Positions 13,887-20,146 of a stretch of DNA of 20,146 nucleotides are shown here, in pieces. The notes beneath the pieces are model-generated. The model did not search any database. It worked only from the letters and a program-made list of their open reading frames with translations, and was not told the DNA's origin. Each line of letters starts with the position of its first letter. Within the stretch, counting starts at the first letter, position 1. The translations under genes were made by a program, and so were the position numbers. Source of the stretch: CAIWHR01 sp035541655 (GTDB lineage: Bacteria > Pseudomonadota > Gammaproteobacteria > Burkholderiales > Casimicrobiaceae); contig DATKMY010000006.1 of NCBI GenBank assembly GCA_035541655.1, positions 1 to 20,146 of the forward strand, written 5' to 3'.

Positions 13887-14863
13887 GGCAGGACCCTCAC
13901 GTCGCGGACGATCGACAGCGTGAACGCGGACGCGTAGTCGACGTTCGGCTTCGCGAGCCGTGCCGAGCGGAGGAAGTCGATCGTCTGCCGCCAGCGCGCC
14001 TCCGTCATGGTCAGCAGGCCGCCGGTCGCGGTGTCGGTCCCGGTGACGATCGCATATTCGACAAGTTTGCGATGCCCGTAGGCGAGCAGCTCGTCGGACA
14101 TCTGCGGATTGTCGCGCTTGATCAGAGCGTTTGCCGGAGCGGGATTCGCGAGATAGCTCTTCCAGCCCTCGGCGGACGCGCGGACGAACCGCTGCAACGC
14201 GTCCGGGCGCGCGGAAAGCGTATTGCGCGTCACGGCGAGCACTTCGGAATACGGCGGGTAGCCAAGCTCGGCGAGCAGGAACACGACGGGTTTCACCCCC
14301 GCTTTCTCGATCGAGAACGGCTCCGACGTCGCGAACCCCTGTTGCGACAGGTTCGGATCGACGAGAAACGGCTGGACGCTGAACGCGTACGGGCGTTTCT
14401 GGTCGTCGGTGAAGCCAAAGCGCTCCTTGAGCCAGGGCCAATACGTCGTGTTGCTCGCGGCGCCCACGGCGACCGGCTTTCCTTTGAGGTCCTCGATCCT
14501 CGCGACGCCGGGGTGGGCGATGATGACGGTCGGGTTCTTCTGGAACGTCGCGGCGATCGCGACGACCGGCACGCGCTGCTCGACGGCGGAGAGCACCTGC
14601 AGCGCGTCCGCCATTACGATGTCGAGCTGGCGCGCGGCCAGAAGCTGCAGGCCGTTCACTTGAGGGCCGCCCATCCGGAGAGTGACGTCGAGACCGTACT
14701 TGCGGTACGTGCCCTCGGCGAGTGCCTGATAGAAGCCGCCGTGCTCGGCCTGCGCGAGCCAGTCGGTCGCGAAGACGATGCGCTCCGTGTTCTGCGCGTG
14801 CGCCGCGGCAACGGTGAGCGCGGCGGTGAACGCACAGAGCAGGCGGCGGACGAGATTGCTCAT
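13883..14863 (-). CDS. ABC transporter substrate-binding protein, NMT1/THI5 family
   Basis: This is the periplasmic solute receptor of the importer, 326 residues. A signal peptide, MSNLVRRLLCAFTAALT ending AAAHA-Q, is cleaved by signal peptidase I; there is no lipobox. The mature part starts IVFATDWLAQAEHGGFYQAL, characteristic of the NMT1/THI5-like family, followed by GGPQVNGLQLL, DIVMADALQVL and FQKNPTVIIAHP. Family members bind thiamine pyrimidine precursors, riboflavin, sulfonates, nitrate and other small compounds, so the ligand is open. No thiamine gene or TPP riboswitch is adjacent. The ATG at 14863 is chosen for the signal peptide; the frame is open further upstream. It is the first gene of the operon and overlaps the ATPase start by 4 bases. 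Confidence 0.93.
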   Translation of the reverse strand: MSNLVRRLLCAFTAALTVAAAHAQNTERIVFATDWLAQAEHGGFYQALAEGTYRKYGLDVTLRMGGPQVNGLQLLAARQLDIVMADALQVLSAVEQRVPVVAIAATFQKNPTVIIAHPGVARIEDLKGKPVAVGAASNTTYWPWLKERFGFTDDQKRPYAFSVQPFLVDPNLSQQGFATSEPFSIEKAGVKPVVFLLAELGYPPYSEVLAVTRNTLSARPDALQRFVRASAEGWKSYLANPAPANALIKRDNPQMSDELLAYGHRKLVEYAIVTGTDTATGGLLTMTEARWRQTIDFLRSARLAKPNVDYASAFTLSIVRDVRVLP

Positions 14864-14902
14864 GATCGGGCCGTGGCGAATCGGGCGAAGACGATGACGC
14901 GC

Positions 14903-14908
14903 ATTATG
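14903..14908 (-). promoter_or_regulatory. Putative -10 element of the ABC importer operon
   Basis: CATAAT on the minus strand, inside the palindrome GCGCATTATGCG, lies 40 bases before the binding-protein ATG. It is the only A+T-rich hexamer in the gap on this strand. No -35 match is seen. Confidence 0.3.
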
Positions 14909-14977
14909 CGAGAAGTCCGGCCGTGTGCGCGCTCCCGGATACGAGGTCCGAAAACGGCGAGTGGGCGCGGAGGGGGC

Positions 14978-14986
14978 TGGCATAAT
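14978..14986 (+). promoter_or_regulatory. Putative extended -10 of the alkA-ogt operon (possibly leaderless)
   Basis: TGGCATAAT fits an extended -10 (TGn plus CATAAT). Its end lies 7 bases before the ATG at 14994, which would place the transcription start at or next to the start codon, giving a leaderless or nearly leaderless mRNA. No convincing -35 is present, as is common with extended -10 promoters. Confidence 0.4.
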
Positions 14987-14993
14987 TCGCGGC

Positions 14994-16430
14994 ATGACTC
15001 TCGACTCCGATGCCTGCTACCGCGCGCTCCGAACGCACGACCCGCGCTTCGACGGGCGCTTCTTCGTCGGCGTCTCCTCGACGCGCATCTACTGCCGGCC
15101 CGTGTGCACCGTTCGGATGCCGCGCCGGGAGCACTGCCATTTCTTCGCAAGCGCTGCCGCCGCCGAGGTCGAAGGTTATCGGCCATGCCTGCGCTGCCGT
15201 CCGGAGCTCGCTCCCGGCAACGCGAGCGTCGACGCGACCGCCCGTCTCGCACAGGGCGCGGTCGATCTGATCGAGAACGGCGTCCTCGAAGACGGCGGCA
15301 TCGAGCATCTGTCCGCGCGCGTCGGCGTGACGAGCCGCCACCTGCGGCGGATCTTCGACACGGAGTTCGGCGTCTCGCCGATCGAATATGCGCAGACGCA
15401 GCGGCTGCTGCTCGCGAAGCGGCTACTGACCGACACGGCGATGCCGGTGACCGAGGTGGCGCTCGCCAGCGGGTTCGCCAGCGTCCGCCGCTTCAACGCG
15501 CTGTTCAAGTCGCGCTACCGGATGGCGCCGGGGCGGTTGCGCGAGGCGCGTGGCGGCAAGGCGCTTCCCGCTGCACTCGCGTTCGAGCTCGCGTATCGGC
15601 CGCCGTACGATTGGGACCGGATGCTCGGATTTTTGGGCAGCCGCGGGATCGAAGACGTCGAGGCGGTGACGCGCAACGCGTATGCGCGCAGCGTTGCGAT
15701 CGTGCACCGCGGCGCGACGCACGTCGGGCGCATCGAAGTGCGCCGTGCCGCGAAGAGGCCTGCACTGCGCGTTTCAGTATCGCCGTCGCTTGCCGCGGCG
15801 ATTCCCGCCGTGCTCTCGCGCGCGAAGCACGCGTTCGATCTCGCATGCGAGCCGGAGGTCATCGCCGCAGCGCTTGGCACGCTCGCCGCGGCGCATCCCG
15901 GGCTCCGTGTCCCGGGCACGTTCGACGGCTTCGAGCTTGCTGTCCGCGCCGTGGTCGGACAGCAGATCTCCGTCCGCGCAGCGCGAACGATGCTGGGGCG
16001 GATCGTCCGCACGTTCGGCGACGCGTTGCCCGCCGAGGACGGCGCCCCCCCGATGCGTCTGTTCCCGGCCGCAGCGAAGATTGCGGGGCTGGCTCCCGAG
16101 GATCTCCTGGCCCTCGGGATGACGCGCGCCCGCGCGAGGACGTTGATCGCGCTCGCTCGGGCGATTGCGTCGGGGGAAATCCGCCTCGAGCCGGAAAGCG
16201 ACGTCGACGCGACGGTTGCGCGCCTCACCGGGCTCCCCGGCATCGGCTTGTGGACGGCGAACTATATCGCGATGCGCGCGCTGCGCTGGCCCGACGCGTT
16301 CCTCGCGAGCGACCTCGGCGTCCTGAAGGCGATGGGTGAGACGAAGCCCGCGCATGCGCTCCGCCGGAGCGAGGCGTGGCGCCCCTGGCGCTCGTACGCG
16401 GTCATTCACCTGTGGATGAGCGCCGCATGA
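14994..16430 (+). CDS. alkA: Ada-AlkA fusion: methyl-phosphotriester sensor/AraC regulator fused to 3-methyladenine DNA glycosylase II
   Basis: The 478-residue protein joins three modules. Residues 5-75 are an Ada-type zinc domain with Cys34, Cys38, Cys65 and Cys68 in the contexts IYCRPVC and YRPCLRC; Cys34 corresponds to the methyl-phosphotriester acceptor of E. coli Ada. Residues 80-180 are an AraC-type helix-turn-helix (SRHLRRIFDTEFGVSP, VALASGFASVRRFNALFKSRY). Residues about 190-478 are AlkA, with the N-terminal AlkA domain, VVGQQISVRAAR, and the helix-hairpin-helix LPGIGLWTANYIAMR; the catalytic aspartate should be Asp440 in FLASDLG. It excises alkylated bases and can probably act as a methylation-triggered transcription activator. 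The frame is open from 14925, but the ATG at 14994 begins the family N-terminus. Its stop overlaps an ATG of the next frame (ATGA), linking it to ogt. Confidence 0.94.
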   Translation: MTLDSDACYRALRTHDPRFDGRFFVGVSSTRIYCRPVCTVRMPRREHCHFFASAAAAEVEGYRPCLRCRPELAPGNASVDATARLAQGAVDLIENGVLEDGGIEHLSARVGVTSRHLRRIFDTEFGVSPIEYAQTQRLLLAKRLLTDTAMPVTEVALASGFASVRRFNALFKSRYRMAPGRLREARGGKALPAALAFELAYRPPYDWDRMLGFLGSRGIEDVEAVTRNAYARSVAIVHRGATHVGRIEVRRAAKRPALRVSVSPSLAAAIPAVLSRAKHAFDLACEPEVIAAALGTLAAAHPGLRVPGTFDGFELAVRAVVGQQISVRAARTMLGRIVRTFGDALPAEDGAPPMRLFPAAAKIAGLAPEDLLALGMTRARARTLIALARAIASGEIRLEPESDVDATVARLTGLPGIGLWTANYIAMRALRWPDAFLASDLGVLKAMGETKPAHALRRSEAWRPWRSYAVIHLWMSAA

Positions 16431-16477
16431 AGGCCGTTCGCGGCGTGAACGCCGCAACGTACATGGAGAAGCTCGAC

Positions 16478-16996
16478 ATGAACACTTCGATCTATTTCGA
16501 TCGTATCGATTCCCCGCTCGGCGCCTTGCTGCTCGCCTCGGACGGGGTCGCGCTCACTGGCGCGTGGTTCGACGAACAGCGATATCCGCCTTCGATCGAC
16601 GCGCGCTGGCAGCGCCGGCGCGACCTGGCCGTGCTCCGGCACGCGACGGCGATGCTCGCGGAATATTTCGTCGGGAGGCGCAAGCTCTTCGACATCGCGC
16701 TCGCGCCGGCGGGCACGCCGTTCCAGCGCGCCGTGTGGGATCAGATCCTGCGCGTGCCGTACGGCGCGACGCTCGCCTACCGCGAGCTCGCGGTACGTGC
16801 GGGGCGGCCAGAGGCCGTGCGGGCCGCCGGAGCCGCGACCGGGCGCAATCCGCTGTCGATCTTCGTGCCCTGCCATCGGATCGTCGGCGCCGACGGCTCG
16901 CTGACCGGATACGCCGGCGGGCTCGACCGCAAACGGGCGCTGCTCGCGCTGGAACGCGAAGACCTCGTCGCGCGAGCGACTCGCCGCGCAGCCTGA
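16478..16996 (+). CDS. ogt: Methylated-DNA-protein-cysteine methyltransferase
   Basis: This suicide enzyme transfers the methyl group from O6-methylguanine to its own cysteine. The 172-residue protein contains the family core GTPFQRAVWDQIL, RVPYGATLAYRELA, the helix-turn-helix region VRAAGAATGRNPLSIF and the active-site motif PCHRIVG with acceptor Cys132, then GYAGGLDRKRALLALE. It lies directly after the Ada-AlkA gene, so the pieces found in E. coli Ada are split here between two neighbouring genes. Three in-frame ATGs compete: 16427 overlaps the previous stop, 16463 has no ribosome binding site, and 16478 has GGAG 9 bases upstream and matches the usual start of the fold (IYFDRIDSPLG). I prefer 16478; 16427 would add 17 residues. 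Confidence 0.93.
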   Translation: MNTSIYFDRIDSPLGALLLASDGVALTGAWFDEQRYPPSIDARWQRRRDLAVLRHATAMLAEYFVGRRKLFDIALAPAGTPFQRAVWDQILRVPYGATLAYRELAVRAGRPEAVRAAGAATGRNPLSIFVPCHRIVGADGSLTGYAGGLDRKRALLALEREDLVARATRRAA

Positions 16997-16997
16997 C

Positions 16998-17882
16998 GTG
17001 CGCCGCTCCGACGTCGCACGCCTCGTCTCGCTCGCGGCGATCTGGGGCGGCTCGTTCATCTTCATTCGGGTTCTCGCGCCCACGCTCGGGCCGATCGTGA
17101 CGGCAGCCTCGCGCGTGCTGATCGCGGGCGCGGTGCTCGTCATCTATTGCCGCGCGACGGGCGTGTCCGTGGATCTCGCGCGATTCTGGCGCCAATACCT
17201 GGTGATCGGCGTCCTCAACTCGACGCTGCCGTTCGTGCTCTACGCATTCGCGGCGCTGCACATTCCCGCGTCTTACTCGGTGATCCTCAACTCGACGACT
17301 CCGCTTTTCACGGCGATGCTCGCCGTCCCGATGCTCGGGGAGCGCCCCACGTGGGGGACGATCGCGGGCCTCGCGGCGGGTGCAGCCGGCGTGACGCTCG
17401 TGAGCAGGGCAGGGCCTGTCGCCCCCGACCTGTGGGTCGGCGTTGCCGTGGCGGCGTGCCTCGGCGCGACGTTCTGCTACGCGGCGTCGAGCATCTACAT
17501 GAAGAAGCACGCCGCCGGCGCGAGTCCGCTCGCGATCGCCGGGTGGACTCAAGTCTTCGCGGGCCTCGTGCTCGTCCCGCTGGTGCCGATCGCGCCGCCG
17601 CCGGGAGCGATCACGCCGTTCGTCGTCGCGAACGTGCTGGGGCTCGCGCTCGTCTGCAGCTCGATCGCCTACGTTCTGTACTATCGCCTGATCGCCGACG
17701 TCGGGCCGACGCGTGCGCTCACGGTGGCGTTCCTGATGCCGGCATTCGGCATGGTGTGGGGGGCGCTCTTTCTCGCCGAGACGATCACGCTGCCGATGAT
17801 CGCCGGCTGCGCGCTGATCATCGCCGGCACTGCAGCCGTGCTGCGGCCTCCGCGACGGCGGCCGGTATCGGTGACCCGTTGA
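16998..17882 (+). CDS. EamA/DMT-family transporter
   Basis: The 294-residue inner-membrane protein has about ten hydrophobic spans arranged as two EamA repeats. Repeat one begins VARLVSLAAIWGGSFIFIRV and contains SYSVILNSTTPLFTAMLAVPMLGERP. Repeat two begins around LWVGVAVAACLGATFCYAASS and contains TRALTVAFLMPAFGMVWG followed by GALFLAETI. The proline and glutamate in the P-x(n)-GE/AE segments at the end of each repeat are typical of the drug/metabolite transporter superfamily, which exports amino acids, nucleosides or other metabolites. The substrate is unknown. The GTG start lies one base after the ogt stop, so it is very probably co-transcribed with the repair genes. Whether it has any role in alkylation resistance is not shown. 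Confidence 0.9.
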   Translation: MRRSDVARLVSLAAIWGGSFIFIRVLAPTLGPIVTAASRVLIAGAVLVIYCRATGVSVDLARFWRQYLVIGVLNSTLPFVLYAFAALHIPASYSVILNSTTPLFTAMLAVPMLGERPTWGTIAGLAAGAAGVTLVSRAGPVAPDLWVGVAVAACLGATFCYAASSIYMKKHAAGASPLAIAGWTQVFAGLVLVPLVPIAPPPGAITPFVVANVLGLALVCSSIAYVLYYRLIADVGPTRALTVAFLMPAFGMVWGALFLAETITLPMIAGCALIIAGTAAVLRPPRRRPVSVTR

Positions 17883-18084
17883 AAGGTCGCAGGGTCTGGC
17901 GGAGACCGCCGCCTCAGCGGGTCCGACCGGCCTTTCCATTGCGATGATGGACGGGAGGCGCGGAGAAATACGACGCCAATCCTGATCGGGCGCATTGACA
18001 GGGACGCGCGAAGCCCTCAGGGTCTGCGGCCAGGACCCAGGCGGGCGCCCGTGCCACCGGCAGCCCGGATCGGAAGGCTCGACC

Positions 18085-19326
18085 ATGCTCAACATCGTCG
18101 CGGTTCTCCTCGCGCTCACCGCTGCGTTCGCCTACATCAATCACAAGTTTCTCAAATGGCCGATGACGATCGGTGTGATGACGATTGCCCTCGGCATGTC
18201 GCTCGCCGTAATCGGCCTCGACTGGATGGGCTTCGCCACGCTGCGCGGGAAGGAGCACGCGCTTCTCGCATCGATCGATTTTGCCGAAGTTCTGATGCAG
18301 GGGATGCTGTCGTTCCTGCTTTTTGCCGGTGCGCTGCATGTCGACCTCGGGCAACTGCGGAGAATGGCGTGGCAGGTGGGCGCGCTCGCGCTCGTCGGCA
18401 CGGCGCTCTCCACGCTCATCGTCGGTTACGGCGCCTGGTATCTGCTCCAGGCACTCGGCATCGCCCTCCCGCTCACGTACTGCCTCTTGTTCGGAGCGGT
18501 TATCTCACCGACCGATCCGATCGCCGTCCTCGGCGTGCTCAAGTCGGCGAAGGTTCCGCAGAGCGTCGAGGCGACCATTGCCGGCGAATCGCTGATCAAC
18601 GACGGCGTTGGAGTCGTACTGTTCACTCTCGTGCTGGAGATGCTGCGTACGGGCGCCGCGCCAACGTTCGAGGTGGCCCTCGCGGTCTTCGCCCGCGAGG
18701 CACTCGGAGGGGCGACCTTCGGGGTCGCGGTCGGCTACGGCGTCTATCGCGTCCTTCGCACGATCGACGCGCCGCTGATCGAGATTCTGATCACGATCGC
18801 GACGGTCGTCGCCGGCTATGCGCTGGCGTGCGCAATTCACGTCTCAGGGCCTTTGGCCATGGTGGCGATCGGGCTGCTGATCGGCAACGAGGGGCGCGCG
18901 CTCGCGATGTCGCCGCAGACTCGCGAGCGGCTGGATATGTTCTGGCAGCTCATCGACGAGATCCTCAACGGGGTGTTGTTCGTGTTGATCGGGCTCGAGT
19001 TCGCGCTAATCGACTTTCCGCCCGGATCGATGCTTGCCGCCGTGCTCGTGGTGGCGCTCTGTCTGCTCGCGCGCTATCTCACAGTCGGCTTGCCGGTTCG
19101 CGCGGGGCGGAAGTGGTTCGGGCTGCCGGCCGGCTCCGAGGCGCTGCTGACCTGGAGCGGCATCCGCGGCGGAATTTCGGTGGCGCTCGCGCTCTCGCTG
19201 CCGGTTGGCGACGAGCGCAACCTGATCCTGATGCTCACCTATTGCGTCGTCGTCTTTTCGATCCTGGTACAGGGGCTGACGGTCGGACGACTTGCCCGGA
19301 GGCTCGGACTGGGTGCGCCATCGTAG
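18085..19326 (+). CDS. CPA1-family Na+(K+)/H+ antiporter (NhaP-like)
   Basis: The 413-residue inner-membrane protein exchanges cations for protons. It has about 12 hydrophobic segments starting at LNIVAVLLALTAAFAYINHK. The ion-binding core motifs of the CPA1 family are clear: SPTDPIAVLG (Asp144) and GESLINDGVGVVLF (Asn172-Asp173), with the later conserved LTWSGIRGGISVALALSLP. It lacks the long cytoplasmic tail seen in some NhaP or Nhe proteins. GGAAGG lies 7 bases before the ATG at 18085, a strong ribosome binding site; the frame is open upstream to 17995 without family similarity. The 202-base gap before it holds two small hairpins (GGGTC/GACCC at 18020-18038 and GGGC/GCCC around 18043-18050) but no promoter I trust. 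A strong hairpin terminator follows. Confidence 0.93.
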   Translation: MLNIVAVLLALTAAFAYINHKFLKWPMTIGVMTIALGMSLAVIGLDWMGFATLRGKEHALLASIDFAEVLMQGMLSFLLFAGALHVDLGQLRRMAWQVGALALVGTALSTLIVGYGAWYLLQALGIALPLTYCLLFGAVISPTDPIAVLGVLKSAKVPQSVEATIAGESLINDGVGVVLFTLVLEMLRTGAAPTFEVALAVFAREALGGATFGVAVGYGVYRVLRTIDAPLIEILITIATVVAGYALACAIHVSGPLAMVAIGLLIGNEGRALAMSPQTRERLDMFWQLIDEILNGVLFVLIGLEFALIDFPPGSMLAAVLVVALCLLARYLTVGLPVRAGRKWFGLPAGSEALLTWSGIRGGISVALALSLPVGDERNLILMLTYCVVVFSILVQGLTVGRLARRLGLGAPS

Positions 19327-19391
19327 GCTCCTCTCTGCCCGCCGAAAAGAGAAGGGCCCCGCTCGGCGAGCCGTTCAGCAAAGGTGTTGAG

Positions 19392-19415
19392 GAAAGCCGG
19401 GGAGACCCGGCTTTC
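19392..19415 (+). terminator. Hairpin terminator after the antiporter gene
   Basis: A perfect 10-base stem, GAAAGCCGGG / CCCGGCTTTC, with the loop GAGA lies 66 bases after the antiporter stop. Flanking A and T runs inside the stem (GAAAG/CTTTC) suit intrinsic termination, although no long T-run follows. It could also work for the convergent gene on the other strand. Confidence 0.7.
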
Positions 19416-19553
19416 TGCTATGAGGCCGTGCGGTACTATCTCGGGGGAGAAATCTTCAGTTCGCGACTCGCGACATCAACACCTCCATAGGCATTGGAAT
19501 CGCCGCATAGCTCCTGTATGAATGTCAGCCGACCCACAGGAACTGCCATACAT

Positions 19554-20078
19554 TTAATTGCTTTTGGTAGGTCGCGCTGTCTTGCCATCCTGATTGCAAA
19601 CGCTGGACTTAGCAGCAAAGCCGCACCTCGATCCTGTTATGTAGAGGCTACTCTTATCCTTTGAGAACGCCACCAGTCCGTATCGTTCGGAGAAAGTGAA
19701 TTCCAAACTCGGGTCTGCTTCTGCTTTGATGATCAGAAACGGCGGCGGGATGCCGGCGATGCTTGAACGTAGTTGCCGTATGGTGACAAATCTACGCTCA
19801 CCGATGGTCCATGCGTTTGGCAACGAACCCCGCTTCGGAACACCAAATGTGATTGCGTCTGACTTGAGGCAAGTGAAGTCGCTGTTCGCGTCACAGAATG
19901 TTGCCGGGATCACCACGTCCCCGACTGCAAGGCTGTTATTGGTCTGGTCTATGGTGACAGTGCGTCCAGCAATGCGCGAGGCAGGCTCATTCACGAGATC
20001 AACGTACTCCTGACCGTAGGCGCCCAGACTTACCAGCGCAGCTACAGCAACCACCATGGCGTTGATCACAGACCGCAT
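19554..20078 (-). CDS. Secreted protein of unknown family with four cysteines
   Basis: I do not recognise this 174-residue protein. It begins with a clear signal peptide: a short basic start, the hydrophobic core VINAMVVAVAALVSLGA and a cleavage site near AYG-Q (residues 20-23), so it should reach the periplasm or outside. The mature part is rich in beta-type sequence (RTVTIDQTNNSLAVGDVVIP, RRFVTIRQLR, PPPFLIIKAEAD) and has four cysteines at 62, 70, 152 and 161, enough for two disulfides. The tail is Lys/Thr/Ser-rich. GGAGG lies 7 bases before the ATG at 20078, which I choose over the ATG at 20084 (only 1 base from it). Base composition is clearly more A+T-rich than in the rest of the window, suggesting acquired DNA. 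It may follow another minus-strand gene ending at 20108. Confidence 0.75.
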   Translation of the reverse strand: MRSVINAMVVAVAALVSLGAYGQEYVDLVNEPASRIAGRTVTIDQTNNSLAVGDVVIPATFCDANSDFTCLKSDAITFGVPKRGSLPNAWTIGERRFVTIRQLRSSIAGIPPPFLIIKAEADPSLEFTFSERYGLVAFSKDKSSLYITGSRCGFAAKSSVCNQDGKTARPTKSN

Positions 20079-20107
20079 GTACATGCCTCCGAAACTTTTG
20101 ACCCCAG

Positions 20108-20146
20108 CTAGAAATAGATGATGTCTTCCAGATCGACCTTCCCCTT
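20108..20146 (-). CDS. Possible 3' end of a further minus-strand gene (partial at window end)
   Basis: From the window edge a minus-strand frame reads twelve codons, KGKVDLEDIIYF, and ends in TAG at 20108-20110. Only 29 bases separate this stop from the ATG of the secreted protein, and the ribosome binding site of that gene lies in the gap. This spacing and the sensible residue composition suggest the end of an upstream gene in the same operon. Twelve codons are too few to identify it. Confidence 0.35.
   Translation of the reverse strand, partial: KGKVDLEDIIYF

Noticed and set aside
14896..14903. Ada-box-like octamer GACGCGCA upstream of alkA
   Set aside because: It matches only 6 of 8 positions of the E. 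coli Ada box and is about 80 bases upstream of the putative -10; a chance match in G+C-rich DNA is likely.
14864..14993. Possible TPP riboswitch before the NMT1/THI5-type operon
   Set aside because: No CUGAGA core or THI-box-like stem was found on the minus strand, and the gap is too small to hold a full riboswitch plus the promoter.
17995..18023. sigma70 promoter with perfect TTGACA upstream of the antiporter
   Set aside because: At 16-18 bases spacing there is no acceptable -10 (CAGGGT at 17), so the -35 match alone is not enough.
19436..19549. 37-codon minus-strand frame just after the stop of the secreted protein gene
   Set aside because: It has no clear ribosome binding site or recognisable motif and is short enough to arise by chance in this A+T-richer segment.

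Overview
The window looks like a piece of a G+C-rich betaproteobacterial chromosome (Burkholderiales-like; roughly two thirds G+C by eye over most of its length). The best taxonomic clue is an elongation factor P with arginine at position 32, encoded next to EarP, the arginine rhamnosyltransferase that modifies it. This pairing is typical of Betaproteobacteria and some Gammaproteobacteria. Genes are dense, mostly in overlapping operons, and no insertion sequence, tRNA, rRNA or CRISPR array was seen.

Layout. (1) 1-797: 3' part of a c-di-GMP phosphodiesterase (EAL) gene. (2) 892-2670, minus: earP then efp. (3) 2765-3451, plus: FrnE-like DsbA-family oxidoreductase, divergent from earP. (4) 3547-8412, minus: trehalose operon in the order otsA, otsB, GH15 glycosidase, all overlapping; OtsA carries an N-terminal membrane sensor-like module. 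A pair of 31-bp GTAG-containing direct repeats lies just upstream. (5) 8559-9743, minus: FAD-dependent amine/amino-acid oxidase. (6) 9919-12165, plus: PlpD-type patatin phospholipase with its own outer-membrane barrel (type Vd secretion). (7) 12262-14863, minus: three-gene NMT1/THI5-type ABC importer (binding protein, ATPase, permease) with chained overlaps; the ATPase appears to start at CTG. (8) 14994-17882, plus: alkylation-repair operon of an Ada-AlkA fusion and an Ogt methyltransferase, followed by an EamA-family exporter. (9) 18085-19326, plus: CPA1 Na+/H+ antiporter, followed by a strong hairpin terminator. (10) 19480-20146: a visibly A+T-richer segment with a small secreted protein of unknown family and the possible 3' end of another gene running off the window.

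How the genes fit together. The trehalose operon encodes synthesis of trehalose-6-phosphate, its dephosphorylation, and a GH15 enzyme that may hydrolyse trehalose or another alpha-glucoside. With the antiporter, this suggests an organism equipped for osmotic or ionic stress, although the two loci are about 10 kb apart and not demonstrably linked. EarP/EF-P supports translation of polyproline stretches. The alkylation operon combines a methyl-phosphotriester sensor/regulator, a base glycosylase and a direct-reversal methyltransferase.

The most unusual items are the membrane-sensor-fused OtsA and the repeat pair upstream of it, the CTG start in the ABC operon, and the compositional break at the right edge. 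No completely unknown multi-gene system was identified.
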